In this document: positions 29,620 through 35,945 of the stretch, piece after piece | How the letters are laid out: every line of letters begins with the position of its first letter | How positions within the stretch are numbered: the stretch's first letter is position 1 | Origin: an uncultured Collinsella sp. | GTDB taxonomy: Bacteria; Actinomycetota; Coriobacteriia; Coriobacteriales; Coriobacteriaceae | DNA length: 35,945 nucleotides | Direction of reading: 5' to 3' | NCBI GenBank assembly: GCA_900755685.1 | Contig: CAAEHI010000030.1 | Location: 1 to 35,945, forward strand | Notes under the pieces: model-generated | Seen by the model: the letters and a program-made list of their open reading frames with translations, nothing else | Database searches by the model: none | What the model was told of the DNA's origin: nothing | Made by a program: the position numbers and the translations under genes

Positions 29620-30661
29620 GGACACCATAAGGCTCACGTCTATGACTGCCGCGAGTGGTTGAGCCGCTAAGTTGGCTCCCGGAGCCCTCGCCCAGGTCCT
29701 GGGCGATTTACCCAATGTGCATAACGACAACTTGCTCGTGGGGTTCGATACCTCCGACGATGCGAGCGTCTTTCGCGTAGGGGAGAACCTGGGGCTCGTG
29801 CAGTCCATCGACTTCTTCCCACCGATGGTCGACGACCCGTTCCTGTTTGGCCAGATCGCGGCGGCAAACTCGCTGTCGGACATCTACGCCATGGGCGGGC
29901 GGCCGAGCCATGCCATGAACTTGCTTTGCATTCCGAGCTGCCTGGGCGTTGAGGTTGCCGGGCAGATTTTGGCGGGCGGCGCAGACAAGTGCGTCGAGGC
30001 CGGCTGCTCCATTGCGGGCGGCCACACCATCAACGACGACGAGCCCAAGTACGGCCTGTCCGTGAGCGGCTTTGTCGCACTCGACCACATGCTCGCCAAC
30101 AGCGGCGCACGCGCGGGCGATGTTCTGCTGCTGACCAAGGCGATCGGCTCGGGCATCATCACCACGGCCATTAAGGGTGAGCTCATCGAGCAGGACGAGG
30201 CCGCAGCCATGTTTGACTCGATGCGCACCCTCAACGATGCGCCGATTCGTCTGGCCGAGGGACTCGAGCTTCATGGCTGCACCGACATTACGGGCTTTGG
30301 CCTGATCGGGCACGCGTGCGAGATGGCCGAGGGCTCGGGCGTGCAGGTTGAACTTGCGTCGGGGGCGGTGCCGCTCTTTGACCAGGTGCTCGATATGGCG
30401 CGTCTGGGCATTATCCCCGCGGGCTCCTACCGCAACCAGGACTTCTTTGGCCCGCGTGTGACTGCCGACGAGGACCTGGAGCCGGGCATGCTCGACGCGC
30501 TGTACGATCCTCAGACGTCTGGTGGCCTGCTTATCGCGGCACCTGCTGCCGATGTGGATGAGCTTGCGCGCCGTTTGCATGCCGAGGGGCGCGTTGCCGC
30601 CGTTGTCGGGCGCGTGTGCGAGGCGGAGCTGGGCGGTCCTGCCGTTCGCGTTGTGCATTAA
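29612..30661 (+). CDS. selD: Selenophosphate synthase, selenocysteine-containing
   Basis: A 349-residue enzyme making selenophosphate from selenide and ATP. It starts at ATG 29612 within the end of the glycosyltransferase, behind GGAAGGGGG. Codon 17 is TGA (29660-29662), exactly where SelD has Cys or Sec: the context is SG-U-AAK, with the catalytic Lys20. The frame continues unbroken to TAA at 30659-30661, with NDNLLVGFDTSDDASVF, GGHTINDDEPKYGLSV and ITGFGLIGHACEMA as in SelD. Gene finders that stop at TGA would truncate it. A small hairpin follows the TGA. selA, selB and selC must lie elsewhere if Sec is made. Confidence 0.94.
29660..29686 (+). promoter_or_regulatory. Candidate SECIS element of selD
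   Basis: After the TGA (29660-29662), GGCTC (29674-29678) pairs with GAGCC (29682-29686) around a CCG loop, starting 11 nt after the stop codon. The position suits bacterial SECIS hairpins recognised by SelB, which lie just downstream of the UGA. The stem is short and its loop differs from that of E. coli fdhF, as expected since bacterial SECIS elements vary. Confidence 0.55.
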
Positions 30662-30721
30662 GGAAAACCGTTTATGCGACTGCCTACTGTTCTGGGCGGT
30701 CCCTTTTGAAAGGATGTAACT

Positions 30722-31348
30722 ATGTCTACCAAAATTGATGTCAATGCCATGGGCGATGCCTGCCCGCTGCCCGTCGTCAAGACGCTCAAAGCCCTGAAGC
30801 AGCTTGATGGTGAGGGTGCCGTGGTGACCTCGGTCGATAACGAGACCGCCGTCAAGAACATCTCCAAGATGGCGCAGGAGAAGGGCTGCACGGCCTCGGT
30901 CGAGAAGATTTCCGACGCCGAGTGGCACGTGACCGTGGCGACCTCTGGCGCCGTTGCCGTGGCCGATCCCGAGCAGGATGGCGCCGCCTTCTGCGATGCC
31001 AGCGCCGGCAAGGGCAAGCTGGTCATCTCCGTTTACACCGACTGCATGGGCCGCGGCGACGACGAGTTGGGCCACAAACTCATGAAGGCCTTTATCTTTG
31101 CCGTGACGCAGCAGGAGGAGCTGCCCGCGACCATGTTGTTCTACAACGGCGGCGCCAAGCTCACCGTCGAGGGCTCGCCGGTGCTCGATGACCTGAAGGG
31201 CCTGGCAGAGCAGGGCGTCGAGATCCTTACCTGTGGCACCTGCCTCGACCACTATGGCATTAAAGACCAGCTTGCGGTGGGCGAGGTCACCAACATGTAC
31301 GTGATCGTGGAGAAGATGGAGCAGGCCGTGCGCGTCGTGCGCCCGTAG
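30722..31348 (+). CDS. yedF: Sulfurtransferase-like selenium metabolism protein YedF
   Basis: A 208-residue protein of the YedF family. Residues 1-75 form a TusA/SirA-like domain with the CPLP motif (Cys14 in GDACPLPVVK); from about residue 98 a DsrE-like domain follows, ending with TCGTCLDHYG, a paired-cysteine motif. It is thought to carry or transfer reactive selenium or sulfur and is found almost only in genomes with selD. The ATG follows GAAAGGATGTAACT, 60 nt after selD. DUF3343 and cysteine desulfurase genes follow, an arrangement known from selenium-dependent molybdenum hydroxylase clusters. Confidence 0.92.
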   Translation: MSTKIDVNAMGDACPLPVVKTLKALKQLDGEGAVVTSVDNETAVKNISKMAQEKGCTASVEKISDAEWHVTVATSGAVAVADPEQDGAAFCDASAGKGKLVISVYTDCMGRGDDELGHKLMKAFIFAVTQQEELPATMLFYNGGAKLTVEGSPVLDDLKGLAEQGVEILTCGTCLDHYGIKDQLAVGEVTNMYVIVEKMEQAVRVVRP

Positions 31349-31367
31349 CGTATTGGTTGGAGTTGCC

Positions 31368-31619
31368 ATGAGGGAGAAGCGCCCGGCTCTTGTCATCACG
31401 TTTCCCACCACGGCGGCCGCCATGGGTTGCGAGTCCCTGTGCGTCGAGCGCGGCCTTCCCGGGCGAACGATTCCCGTGCCCGGGGAGGTCGCTGCCGGCT
31501 GCGGTCTGGCGTGGAAGGCGTTGCCTGCCGATGAGGAGCTGCTGCGCGGCGAACTCGCCGCGGCGGGCATTCCCACTGAGGGCTTTACGGTGATTGATAT
31601 GTGGGAGGTCGTGCGATGA
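31368..31619 (+). CDS. DUF3343 protein (putative Se/S carrier)
   Basis: An 83-residue single-domain protein of the DUF3343 family, small ferredoxin-like proteins found beside selD, yedF and yedE. Two cysteines, Cys in GCESLC near residues 21-26 and Cys in AAGCGLAW near residue 46, are conserved-looking; the latter resembles the family's putative carrier site. The start is ATG 31368 behind GGAG, 19 nt after yedF; its TGA overlaps the ATG of the next gene by 4 nt (ATGA). Function is not established; by association it handles selenium. Confidence 0.8.
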   Translation: MREKRPALVITFPTTAAAMGCESLCVERGLPGRTIPVPGEVAAGCGLAWKALPADEELLRGELAAAGIPTEGFTVIDMWEVVR

Positions 31620-32755
31620 TCTATCTGGATAACGCGGCGACGACCATGCACAAGCCGCAGACGGTCATCGATGCCGTGACGCAGGCGATGTGTTCGCTCG
31701 GCAATGCCGGGCGCGGTGCCACGTCGGGTGCCCTCGATGCCGCTCGTACGATTCATGGCTGCCGTGCCAAGCTCGCGCGCCTTTTGGGTTGCCCGAGGGC
31801 GGACCATGTGTGCTTTACGCCTAACTCCACCGCGGCCCTCAACACCGTCATCAATGGCGTGGTGCGCCCCGGCGACCGTGTGGTCACAACGGTGCTCGAG
31901 CACAACTCGGTGCTACGTCCGCTCAACCGTCTGGCGGTAGAGCGGGGTGTGGCCGTTGAACATGCGGGCTGTGACGCGAACGGCGTGCTCGACTACGACG
32001 AGCTCGAGCGGCTAGTCACGCCGGGTACGCGTGCTGTGGTGGTGACGCACGCCTCTAATGTGACCGGCAACGCGGTTGACGTTTCGCGTGTGGCGGCTGT
32101 GGCTCATGCTGCTGGTGCGCTCGTGATCGTCGATGTCTCGCAGTCGGCCGGCACGGCGCATATCGATATGCAGGCCATGGGGCTCGACGTGGTGTGCTTT
32201 ACCGGCCACAAGGGGCTCATGGGACCCCAAGGCACTGGCGGTCTGGCCGTGGCGGAGGGCGTCGACGTGGCCCCTTGGGCCATGGGCGGCACGGGCGTGC
32301 ACAGCTTCGATGCGCTGCAGCCGCTTGAGTGGCCCACGCGCCTTGAGGCGGGCACGCTCAACGGTCACGGCATCGCAGGACTTTCTGCCGGTCTCGACTT
32401 TATCGAGGCCCAGGGTGGGGTCGAGGCGATTGCTGCCCACGAGCGTGCGCTCGCTGATCGCTTCCTTGCCGGTGTGCGCGAGATTTCGGGGATTAAGATC
32501 TACGGTGCTTTTGACCAGCCGACGCGCTCGGCGATCGTTTCACTCAACGCGGGTGATATCGACTCTGCCGAGATCTCGGACGCGCTCATGCAAGGGTGGG
32601 GGATTGCGACGCGTCCCGGCGCCCATTGCGCTCCGCTCATGCACCGCGCGCTGGGGACCGAGCGTCAGGGTGTCGTTCGCTTCTCGTTTGGGTATTTCAA
32701 CACGAACGAGGAAGTCGACACCGCGATCGACGCTTTGCGCGATTTAGCCTGCTAG
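31616..32755 (+). CDS. Class V aminotransferase / cysteine desulfurase (EF2568-like)
   Basis: A 379-residue PLP enzyme of the cysteine desulfurase/selenocysteine lyase family. It begins IYLDNAATT; the PLP-binding Lys199 is in CFTGHKGLMGPQG; the mobile-loop cysteine is probably Cys338 in RPGAHCAP. It would release sulfur or selenium from Cys/Sec as an enzyme-bound persulfide. The subgroup next to selD, yedF and DUF3343 has been linked to maturation of selenium-dependent molybdenum hydroxylases. It overlaps the DUF3343 gene by 4 nt, so translation is coupled. It is not SelA, which has a different length and active site. A strong terminator ends the block. Confidence 0.88.
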   Translation: MIYLDNAATTMHKPQTVIDAVTQAMCSLGNAGRGATSGALDAARTIHGCRAKLARLLGCPRADHVCFTPNSTAALNTVINGVVRPGDRVVTTVLEHNSVLRPLNRLAVERGVAVEHAGCDANGVLDYDELERLVTPGTRAVVVTHASNVTGNAVDVSRVAAVAHAAGALVIVDVSQSAGTAHIDMQAMGLDVVCFTGHKGLMGPQGTGGLAVAEGVDVAPWAMGGTGVHSFDALQPLEWPTRLEAGTLNGHGIAGLSAGLDFIEAQGGVEAIAAHERALADRFLAGVREISGIKIYGAFDQPTRSAIVSLNAGDIDSAEISDALMQGWGIATRPGAHCAPLMHRALGTERQGVVRFSFGYFNTNEEVDTAIDALRDLAC

Positions 32756-32769
32756 AGCGTATATACTTG

Positions 32770-32799
32770 CGGGACGGGTCTTTTGCCCGTCCCGTTTTT
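32770..32799 (+). terminator. Terminator of the selenium block
   Basis: CGGGACGGG (32770-32778) pairs perfectly with CCCGTCCCG (32786-32794), followed by TTTTTG. It lies 14 nt after the desulfurase stop and separates brnQ. Confidence 0.88.
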
Positions 32800-32822
32800 G
32801 TTTCGACCCGAAAGGTGTGCCT

Positions 32823-34181
32823 ATGGCCTCATCCGCCCCGCGCGGCCTGCGCTCCGACCATGTCGTTACCGTCGGCATTGCGCTGTTCTCTATGCTCTTT
32901 GGCGCCGGCAACCTCATTATTCCGCCGCTGCTGGCGCTGCAGGCAGGCTCTGCCACGCCGGTCGCCATGCTCGGCTTTCTGATTGCCGCCATCGGCCTGC
33001 CCGTCATGGGCTTTATCGCTGTGGCGCTTGCCGGAACGGCGCGCGAGCTTGCCGGCCGCGTGCACCCCAAGTTTGGTGAGTTCTTTGTCGCGGCGGTGTA
33101 TCTGGCCATCGGCCCGTGCTTGGCTATTCCGCGCACGAGCTCCACGGCCTTCGAGATGCTGGTGCCGCTGCTGCCCGAGGGCGTCTCGCTCGGCACGGCT
33201 CGCCTGGTGTTTGCCGTTGGCTTCTTTGTCGTCGCGTTTGCGCTTACGCTGCGTCCGGGCGTCATCACGCGCGTACTCGGTCGCATTACGGGCCCCGCGC
33301 TCATTGCGCTCATCGTGCTAGTCGTGGGTGCCGCCGTTGTCTCACCGTTGGGTCCCGCTGCCGCGCCGCAGGCTCCCTACAATGCCGGTGCTGCCGTGCA
33401 GGGCTTTTTGACCGGCTACCAGACCATGGACCTGCTTGCGTCGCTCGCCTTTGGCATTATCATCGCCGAGACCATCCACGAGCTGGGCGTTACCGATGAC
33501 AAGCGCGTGGCCTTCGAGATTTCGCGCTCCGGTGTGATCGCCGGTGCGCTCATGGCCGTCATCTACTGCGGCTTGGCGCTTGCCGGCACGCAGCTCAGCA
33601 CCGTGATGCCCGATGCCACCAATGGCGCCGCCATCCTTGCCCGCTCTGCCTCCATGCACTTTGGCCTTGTCGGCACGGTCGTGGTCTTCGCGATCTTTTT
33701 CCTCGCCTGCATGAACGTGTGCATCGGCCTCATCAGCTGCTGCTCGCGTTACTTCTGCGAGACGTATGTGGTTAAAGGCGGAGCGGAGGCCTCCGAGGAG
33801 GCCATGCGCCGCCCCTTTGCGGTTCTCGCCTTTGTGTTCGCGGCGTTTTCGTGCGTGCTTTCCAACGTGGGCCTCGATGTGATCCTTATGTTCTCGGTGC
33901 CCATGCTCAACGCCTTGTATCCCGTCGCCATCGTGCTGGTACTGATGGGCCTGGTGCACGGCTTTTGCGACGCTCATCCGCAGGTGTGGGTCTGGGTCGG
34001 CGGCGTGGTTGCCGTGCAGAGTGTGATCACCTCGGTTCGCGACGCGTTCTTTGCGGGCGCGTGGCTGCCGTTCGATGCATTGCCCCTGGCGGATATCGGT
34101 GCCGCGTGGGCGCCAGTCGCCGTGGTGGCGTTTGTGATCGGCCTGGCCCATAGCCAGTTTGTCGCACATTCGAGGAGCTAG
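32823..34181 (+). CDS. brnQ: Branched-chain amino acid:cation symporter
   Basis: A 452-residue integral membrane protein of the LIVCS (BrnQ) family importing leucine, isoleucine and valine with sodium or protons. LFSMLFGAGNLIIPPLLALQAG in the first helix is the family hallmark (written here only in part: FGAGNLIIPP), and YLAIGPCLAIPRTSSTAFE-type text near residue 100 (GPCLAIPRT) is also diagnostic. About 12 hydrophobic spans are present and the length is usual. I chose ATG 32823 behind GAAAGG; an in-frame GTG six bases earlier is possible. Transcribed alone between the selenium block's terminator and the tRNA promoter. Confidence 0.92.
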   Translation: MASSAPRGLRSDHVVTVGIALFSMLFGAGNLIIPPLLALQAGSATPVAMLGFLIAAIGLPVMGFIAVALAGTARELAGRVHPKFGEFFVAAVYLAIGPCLAIPRTSSTAFEMLVPLLPEGVSLGTARLVFAVGFFVVAFALTLRPGVITRVLGRITGPALIALIVLVVGAAVVSPLGPAAAPQAPYNAGAAVQGFLTGYQTMDLLASLAFGIIIAETIHELGVTDDKRVAFEISRSGVIAGALMAVIYCGLALAGTQLSTVMPDATNGAAILARSASMHFGLVGTVVVFAIFFLACMNVCIGLISCCSRYFCETYVVKGGAEASEEAMRRPFAVLAFVFAAFSCVLSNVGLDVILMFSVPMLNALYPVAIVLVLMGLVHGFCDAHPQVWVWVGGVVAVQSVITSVRDAFFAGAWLPFDALPLADIGAAWAPVAVVAFVIGLAHSQFVAHSRS

Positions 34182-34192
34182 GGTATCGTCGC

Positions 34193-34221
34193 TTGCACAG
34201 GCGCGAAGTCTCCCCTATAAT
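34193..34221 (+). promoter_or_regulatory. Strong promoter of the tRNA pair
   Basis: TTGCAC (34193-34198) and a perfect TATAAT (34216-34221) are separated by 17 bp, about 50 nt upstream of tRNA-Pro. It is the best sigma-70-type promoter in the window. Confidence 0.8.
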
Positions 34222-34272
34222 TTCCTTCGCTTTGGGACACGCAAGGTTTAGACCTTAGCTGCTCAACACCTT

Positions 34273-34349
34273 CGGGACGTGGCGCAGTTTGGTAGCGCGC
34301 CTGCTTTGGGAGCAGGATGTCGCAGGTTCAAATCCTGTCGTCCCGACCA
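34273..34349 (+). tRNA. tRNA-Pro (TGG)
   Basis: A complete cloverleaf: acceptor CGGGACG pairs with CGTCCCG, a D-loop with GGTAGCGC, anticodon stem CCTGC/GCAGG with loop TTTGGGA (anticodon TGG, 34307-34309), and T-arm with GGTTCAAATCC. CCA is encoded (34347-34349). Confidence 0.96.
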
Positions 34350-34355
34350 TATCTT

Positions 34356-34429
34356 GCGGGCGTAGTTCAATGGTAGAACCCCAGCCTTCCAAGCTGATGA
34401 CGCGGGTTCGATTCCCGTCGCCCGCTCCA
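34356..34429 (+). tRNA. tRNA-Gly (TCC)
   Basis: A complete cloverleaf: acceptor GCGGGCG pairs with CGCCCGC, D-arm with TTCAATGGTAGAA, anticodon loop CTTCCAA (anticodon TCC), T-arm GGGTTCGATTCCC, and encoded CCA. It lies 6 nt after tRNA-Pro and is co-transcribed with it. Confidence 0.96.
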
Positions 34430-34443
34430 TAAGATAGATGAAT

Positions 34444-34476
34444 GGCTCTGGTTCCTTTTGGGACCAGAGCCGTTTT
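34444..34476 (+). terminator. Terminator after the tRNA pair
   Basis: GGCTCTGGTTCC (34444-34455) pairs with GGACCAGAGCC (34461-34471) with one bulge, followed by GTTTTC. It lies 14 nt after tRNA-Gly. Confidence 0.8.
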
Positions 34477-34508
34477 CATATACATGCCGGGGACCCCACA
34501 TCCCCTCC

Positions 34509-34579
34509 TAAGTTGCGGTGAAATAGTTCCTGGATTAGCCCCAAAAGCTGTTATCCAGGAACTATTTCACCGCAACTTA
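34509..34579. repeat. Long palindromic repeat, copy C
   Basis: A 27-bp perfect inverted repeat (34509-34535 and 34553-34579) with a 17-nt loop. The left arm begins TAAGTTGCGGTGAAATAG and continues TTCCTGGAT. It lies between the tRNA terminator and the minus-strand gene ending at 34641. It is the longest perfect copy of the family. Confidence 0.92.
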
Positions 34580-34640
34580 TTGAGGTCGAGCGGGCTGGGT
34601 CGATGATGGGTTCTGTTGCCGAGAAGATGAGGGCAGCCGG

Positions 34641-35648
34641 TCAGGAGTCTACGTAGGGTTTTGTGGTTGGTATACCGTAGCCGCGCATCATGGAGCCGAA
34701 CGCTTTGACATCGTAGGTGTCTGAGAGCTTGAAATGGATGACGTTGTGGCCCATGGCACGCAGGTTCGCATCGCGCATGAGGGCAGCTCGATAGGTTTTT
34801 GCCGCAGTATGTTCCGGATCATTTTGGGCATCGTCCTCAAACTTGCCTAGTCCATGCAGCTCAGCCAGCATCCAAGAGCCGTTTGGCATCTGCCAGCCGT
34901 AATCTGCCAAATAATAGCCGGCGTTTCCCGGTCGAGTGATTTCAACCTGAAGTTCGGGAGCGGCAACTCCCGCCAGAATCATTGCCGCCCGTGCTTCGGA
35001 TTCTCCACCGTTATCCGATCTGCCATCCATGTGTTCAAAAATCTCAAATGCGCGCGCAATGCCGTGCAGTCCGCGGCAGTTCGCTTGTGCATATGCACGC
35101 AATTCTTCACGCTCGACACCGTACTCACGAGCCAACCCGTCGACATAGCCTAGTGCATATCGAAAAGCGCTCGTTCGGGCGATGTCGACCACCGTGCGAT
35201 ATGGATCCGTTAACGTAAACGGGCCGAGATGCCATACGTCGCCCGGCCGCCAGCGTCGGTATTCAACGAATTCGTACATATCGCGTCTGGAGGAACGCGG
35301 CAGCAGCACTTGCACCTTGTCGAGAAGCGAATATGCAGAACCGATGCCATAGAGCAGTGCCGCCGTTGCTCCACAAAACACGGCATCCGGTTCAATGACC
35401 GCAATAGCGGATGCCAATTGAAAGATGCGATCTTCGACGTCGAGGTCATTCCAATACGCGGGATCGGCGTAGACATGGTTGTAGAGTCGAATAATCATCT
35501 CTTTTTGCATGAGCGCGTAGGCACAGCGTTCATCCCATTTTTTGGTAGCTACAAACAGATGCCCGCCATGATGGGCCTCGTATAACCGGAAGAACAGCTC
35601 TACTTGCGGTTTGGAACAGCGTTTATCATGACTCATTTTCGACCCCAT
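34641..35648 (-). CDS. AbiEi-like protein with Vsr/DUF559-like C-terminus, hypothetical
   Basis: A 335-residue protein whose fold I judge only by eye. The middle (about residues 85-165) has CGATAALLYGI and LTDPYRTVVDIAR, typical of AbiEi-like antitoxin or regulator proteins of actinobacteria. The C-terminal third (SEARAAMILAG…, then LAELHG, RDANLRAMGHNVIHF) resembles the compact PD-(D/E)XK fold of DUF559/Vsr-like nucleases, but an obvious catalytic Lys is not visible. The base composition is less G+C-rich than its neighbours and it lies by an insertion sequence, suggesting transfer. No partner toxin is adjacent in the window. The start may be ATG 35646-35648 or the ATG 12 bases later, which has a better-placed GGGG. 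Confidence 0.5.
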   Translation of the reverse strand: MGSKMSHDKRCSKPQVELFFRLYEAHHGGHLFVATKKWDERCAYALMQKEMIIRLYNHVYADPAYWNDLDVEDRIFQLASAIAVIEPDAVFCGATAALLYGIGSAYSLLDKVQVLLPRSSRRDMYEFVEYRRWRPGDVWHLGPFTLTDPYRTVVDIARTSAFRYALGYVDGLAREYGVEREELRAYAQANCRGLHGIARAFEIFEHMDGRSDNGGESEARAAMILAGVAAPELQVEITRPGNAGYYLADYGWQMPNGSWMLAELHGLGKFEDDAQNDPEHTAAKTYRAALMRDANLRAMGHNVIHFKLSDTYDVKAFGSMMRGYGIPTTKPYVDS

Positions 35649-35819
35649 GGTCTCGAGGGGGAGTGAATGACACTACGCTATCCCATATTTGGTCCGCCAG
35701 ACCTTGCCATGAACTGACCAAAAGCTTGACGGGGCAGGTCAGAGTCATGAGTCAGAGCCAAACATATCGGCAAACGGTTGATTAGCGCCCCTCGGCGGCA
35801 CTAAAAACCACCCTTACAA

Positions 35820-35843
35820 AAAGTTGCGGTGAAATAGTTCCTG
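35820..35843. repeat. Palindromic repeat, copy D (left arm only)
   Basis: AAAGTTGCGGTGAAATAG followed by TTCCTG matches the left arm of copy C. The matching right arm is not found before the window end; instead insertion-sequence-like DNA begins within about ten bases. The copy looks split by insertion into its loop. Confidence 0.7.
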
Positions 35844-35850
35844 AAAGGGG

Positions 35851-35945
35851 GTGCGGACAGAAAGTTGGACCGCGGGGCGGTCCGGACTGGAGGTTCGCAT
35901 GTACAGCAGGGAGAAGGTCGAGCTCTTCCTCCTGGCGACGGAGGA
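35851..35945 (+). mobile_element. Left end of an insertion sequence (partial)
   Basis: GTGCGGACAGAAAGTTGGAC (35851-35870) looks like an IS3-type terminal repeat. It is followed by a GGACCGC/GCGGTCC hairpin (35867-35883) and a transposase-like reading frame starting at 35899. The element continues beyond the window, so the right end and target duplication cannot be seen. The exact left boundary is uncertain by several bases. Confidence 0.5.
35899..35945 (+). CDS. Transposase OrfA-like N-terminus (cut by window end)
   Basis: ATG at 35899 behind GGAGGTTCGC opens a frame that runs off the end of the window with 15 complete codons: MYSREKVELFLLATE. The short charged start with a helix before a probable helix-turn-helix resembles OrfA of IS3-family elements. 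Too little is present for a firm family call; the terminal-repeat-like DNA just upstream supports it. Confidence 0.45.
   Translation, partial: MYSREKVELFLLATE

Noticed and set aside
29641..29671. selD as a pseudogene broken by a stop codon
   Set aside because: The TGA stands at the known Cys/Sec site with flanking SG and AAK residues, the rest of the frame is intact and a hairpin follows, so selenocysteine is the better reading.
29708..31903. 731-codon minus-strand open frame across selD and yedF
   Set aside because: It is antisense to clear selD, yedF and desulfurase genes and its translation has no family features; an artefact of codon bias.
31616..32755. Calling the class V aminotransferase SelA
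   Set aside because: It has the cysteine desulfurase active-site pattern (IYLDNAATT, FTGHKG, loop Cys338) and not SelA features.
7806..34579. CRISPR array formed by the repeated AAGTTGCGGTGAAATAG sequences
   Set aside because: Copies are many kilobases apart, each is a self-contained palindrome, and there are no regular spacers or cas genes.

Overview
The window (35,945 bases, high G+C) looks like the chromosome of a gut actinobacterium of the Coriobacteriia, most likely Collinsella. This is inferred from G+C-rich codon use, frequent GTG and TTG starts, AAAGG-type ribosome binding sites, a class A RNase P RNA, and an anaerobe's gene content: 2-hydroxyacyl-CoA dehydratase-type proteins with an activase, an L-cysteine desulfidase-like enzyme, a C_GCAxxG_C_C protein and a selenocysteine-containing SelD. 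No search was run, so the genus is a judgement.

Layout. 1-1067: terminator, a striking inverted duplication and a Cof-type HAD phosphatase. 1068-4800: arginine genes argG and argH; argG is preceded by an arginine-rich leader ORF. 4801-10132: ndk, rpiB, an L-cysteine desulfidase-like gene, a second HAD hydrolase and rpsA. 10455-16362: rnpB followed by a 99-nt hairpin, a YigZ/IMPACT gene, a C_GCAxxG_C_C gene with a CsoR-like operator, O-acetylhomoserine sulfhydrylase, an MFS exporter, xpt and a GGQ release-factor-like gene. 16449-18919 (minus): a lipid kinase and a ClC channel. 19130-24546: a molybdenum block, moeA-mogA then modABC, with an unusual ModB carrying a large extracytoplasmic domain. 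24681-32755: a likely co-transcribed selenium/radical-dehydratase block. 32823-34429: brnQ, tRNA-Pro and tRNA-Gly. 34430-end: an AbiEi/Vsr-like protein of different composition and the left end of an insertion sequence.

The most interesting region is 24.7-32.8 kb. Behind one promoter with a palindromic operator lie a 22-codon leader ORF and an RNA segment able to mask the next ribosome binding site. These are followed by two paralogous HgdB-type iron-sulfur proteins, their ATP-dependent activase, a GT4 glycosyltransferase whose end overlaps selD, selD itself with an in-frame TGA (Sec), YedF, a DUF3343 protein and a class V cysteine desulfurase. The last four are known partners in selenium handling and selenium-dependent molybdenum enzymes, and the molybdenum block is immediately upstream. 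The joining of a glycosyltransferase to selD recalls the SenB/SenC selenosugar pair; that is a hypothesis, not shown here.

A family of long perfect palindromes built on AAGTTGCGGTGA(A/G)ATAG occurs three times intact (7.8, 16.4 and 34.5 kb). A fourth copy at 35.8 kb is cut off where the insertion sequence begins.
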